Shown here piece by piece: positions 6,322 through 6,702 of a DNA stretch of 6,702 nt (the stretch's first letter is position 1; each line of letters opens with the position of its first letter). Location of the stretch: contig CAYWTM010000155.1 in NCBI GenBank assembly GCA_964460185.1, positions 1-6,702 on the forward strand, read 5' to 3'. The notes beneath the pieces were generated by a model. The model did no database searches. It was given only the letters and a program-made list of their open reading frames with translations, and was not told the origin of the DNA. The position numbers and the translations under genes were made by a program. This stretch comes from JAVJPJ01 sp040217295 (GTDB lineage Bacteria > Pseudomonadota > Alphaproteobacteria > Rhodobacterales > Rhodobacteraceae).

Positions 6322-6654
6322 TCGGTTGCTCCCCCCATCAGGCCGGCGTTAAGGATACCGCGCGGATCGAACTGCTTGCGCAGCCCGTGCGATACGGCGG
6401 CGATCCCCGCCGCTTCGGGCTGAAACACCGCCAGGCGCGACCGGGTGTCTGCACTGGCCCTGATCAATGTCGCATGGCCCGCGAAAGCGCCAAGCCGCGC
6501 ACGCAGATCGGTGCCTTCGTCCACCTGCGCCCAGATCAGTCCGCCTCCCCAGTCGAACATCACCTCCGCCCCGGCACGCGCCGCGATCTCCGGTCCGTCT
6601 GACGGCTTCACCGAAATGCGCCAGACATCGCCCGGCAGATCGGCAAACCCGGTC
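6318..6654 (-). CDS. glcE: Glycolate oxidase FAD-binding subunit GlcE (C-terminal part only)
   Basis: About 112 residues of the C-terminal end are present. GlcE pairs with GlcD as a flavin-binding subunit of glycolate oxidase. Recognisable pieces are VWRISVKPSDGP, the FDWGGGLIWAQVDEGTDLRARLG block, ATLIRAS, and the closing FDPRGILNAGLMG, which is the typical end of FAD-linked oxidases of the GlcD/GlcE (FAD-oxidase C) group. GlcE is normally about 350-400 residues, so the N-terminal FAD-binding PCMH domain lies outside the contig. The reading frame enters from the adapter junction at 6654/6655; a start codon further right would fall inside adapter and encodes the artefactual MCSSDL peptide. 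The TGA overlaps the ATG of the small membrane-protein gene by 4 bp. glcD would be expected upstream, beyond the contig. Confidence 0.93.
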
Positions 6655-6702
6655 AGATCGGAAGAGCACACGTCTGAACTCCAGTCACTCCGGAGAATCT
6701 CG
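6655..6702. other. Untrimmed Illumina TruSeq i7 adapter (3' end)
   Basis: Bases 6655-6688 match the TruSeq adapter starting AGATCGGAAGAGC. They are followed by the index TCCGGAGA (6689-6696) and ATCTCG, the start of the P7 arm (6697-6702). This is the reverse complement of the 5' end with the same index, so both contig ends come from reads running through short fragments into adapter. Genomic sequence ends at 6654. Confidence 0.98.

Noticed and set aside
47..6654. Defence system, CRISPR array, insertion sequence or prophage
   Set aside because: No repeat-spacer pattern, transposase, integrase, nuclease or toxin-antitoxin motif was seen; all sizeable frames are explained by the annotated genes or their shadows.

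Overview
This looks like an ordinary chromosomal stretch from a high-GC alphaproteobacterium, most likely a Rhodobacterales/Roseobacter-type organism. That assignment is inferred from the overall character of the MiaB, GlcE/GlcF, small heat-shock and glycosyltransferase-like proteins, not from a database search. The window is a complete assembly contig with untrimmed Illumina TruSeq i7 adapter at both ends (1-46 and 6655-6702, same index in inverted orientation). The genuine insert is 47-6654, and both outermost genes are cut by the adapter junctions.

Layout from left to right. miaB lies on the minus strand (47-774) and is missing its C-terminal part. After a 190-bp divergent gap, a plus-strand pair follows: a GT2-like glycosyltransferase-family protein (965-1837) and a closely spaced MFS transporter (1845-3026). 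The plus and minus gene sets converge on a strong GC-rich hairpin (3038-3060) whose T-tract lies on the minus-strand side. The rest is all minus strand. Read in the direction of transcription it runs: 3' part of glcE (6654-6318), a four-helix small membrane protein (6321-5968), glcF (5957-4632), a secreted trypsin-like serine protease (4541-3711) and an Hsp20/IbpA-type small heat-shock protein (3544-3089).

glcE, the small membrane protein and glcF overlap or nearly abut, so they form one glycolate oxidase operon, with glcD presumably upstream beyond the contig. The protease is separated from glcF by 90 bp and may read through or have its own weak promoter. The hsp20 gene has its own signals: a near-consensus heat-shock (RpoH/sigma32) promoter, CTTGAAA-N13-CCCCACAT, and a leader of about 100 nt. 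The end of that leader can fold the Shine-Dalgarno into a hairpin with a UCGCU anti-SD strand, as in ROSE-type RNA thermometers.

No mobile element, CRISPR array, rRNA or tRNA gene was seen. I do not see a novel multi-gene system. The points most worth a second look are the candidate two-layer heat control of hsp20, the unassigned membrane protein embedded in the glycolate oxidase operon, and the adapter-derived inverted ends, which could mislead an annotator.
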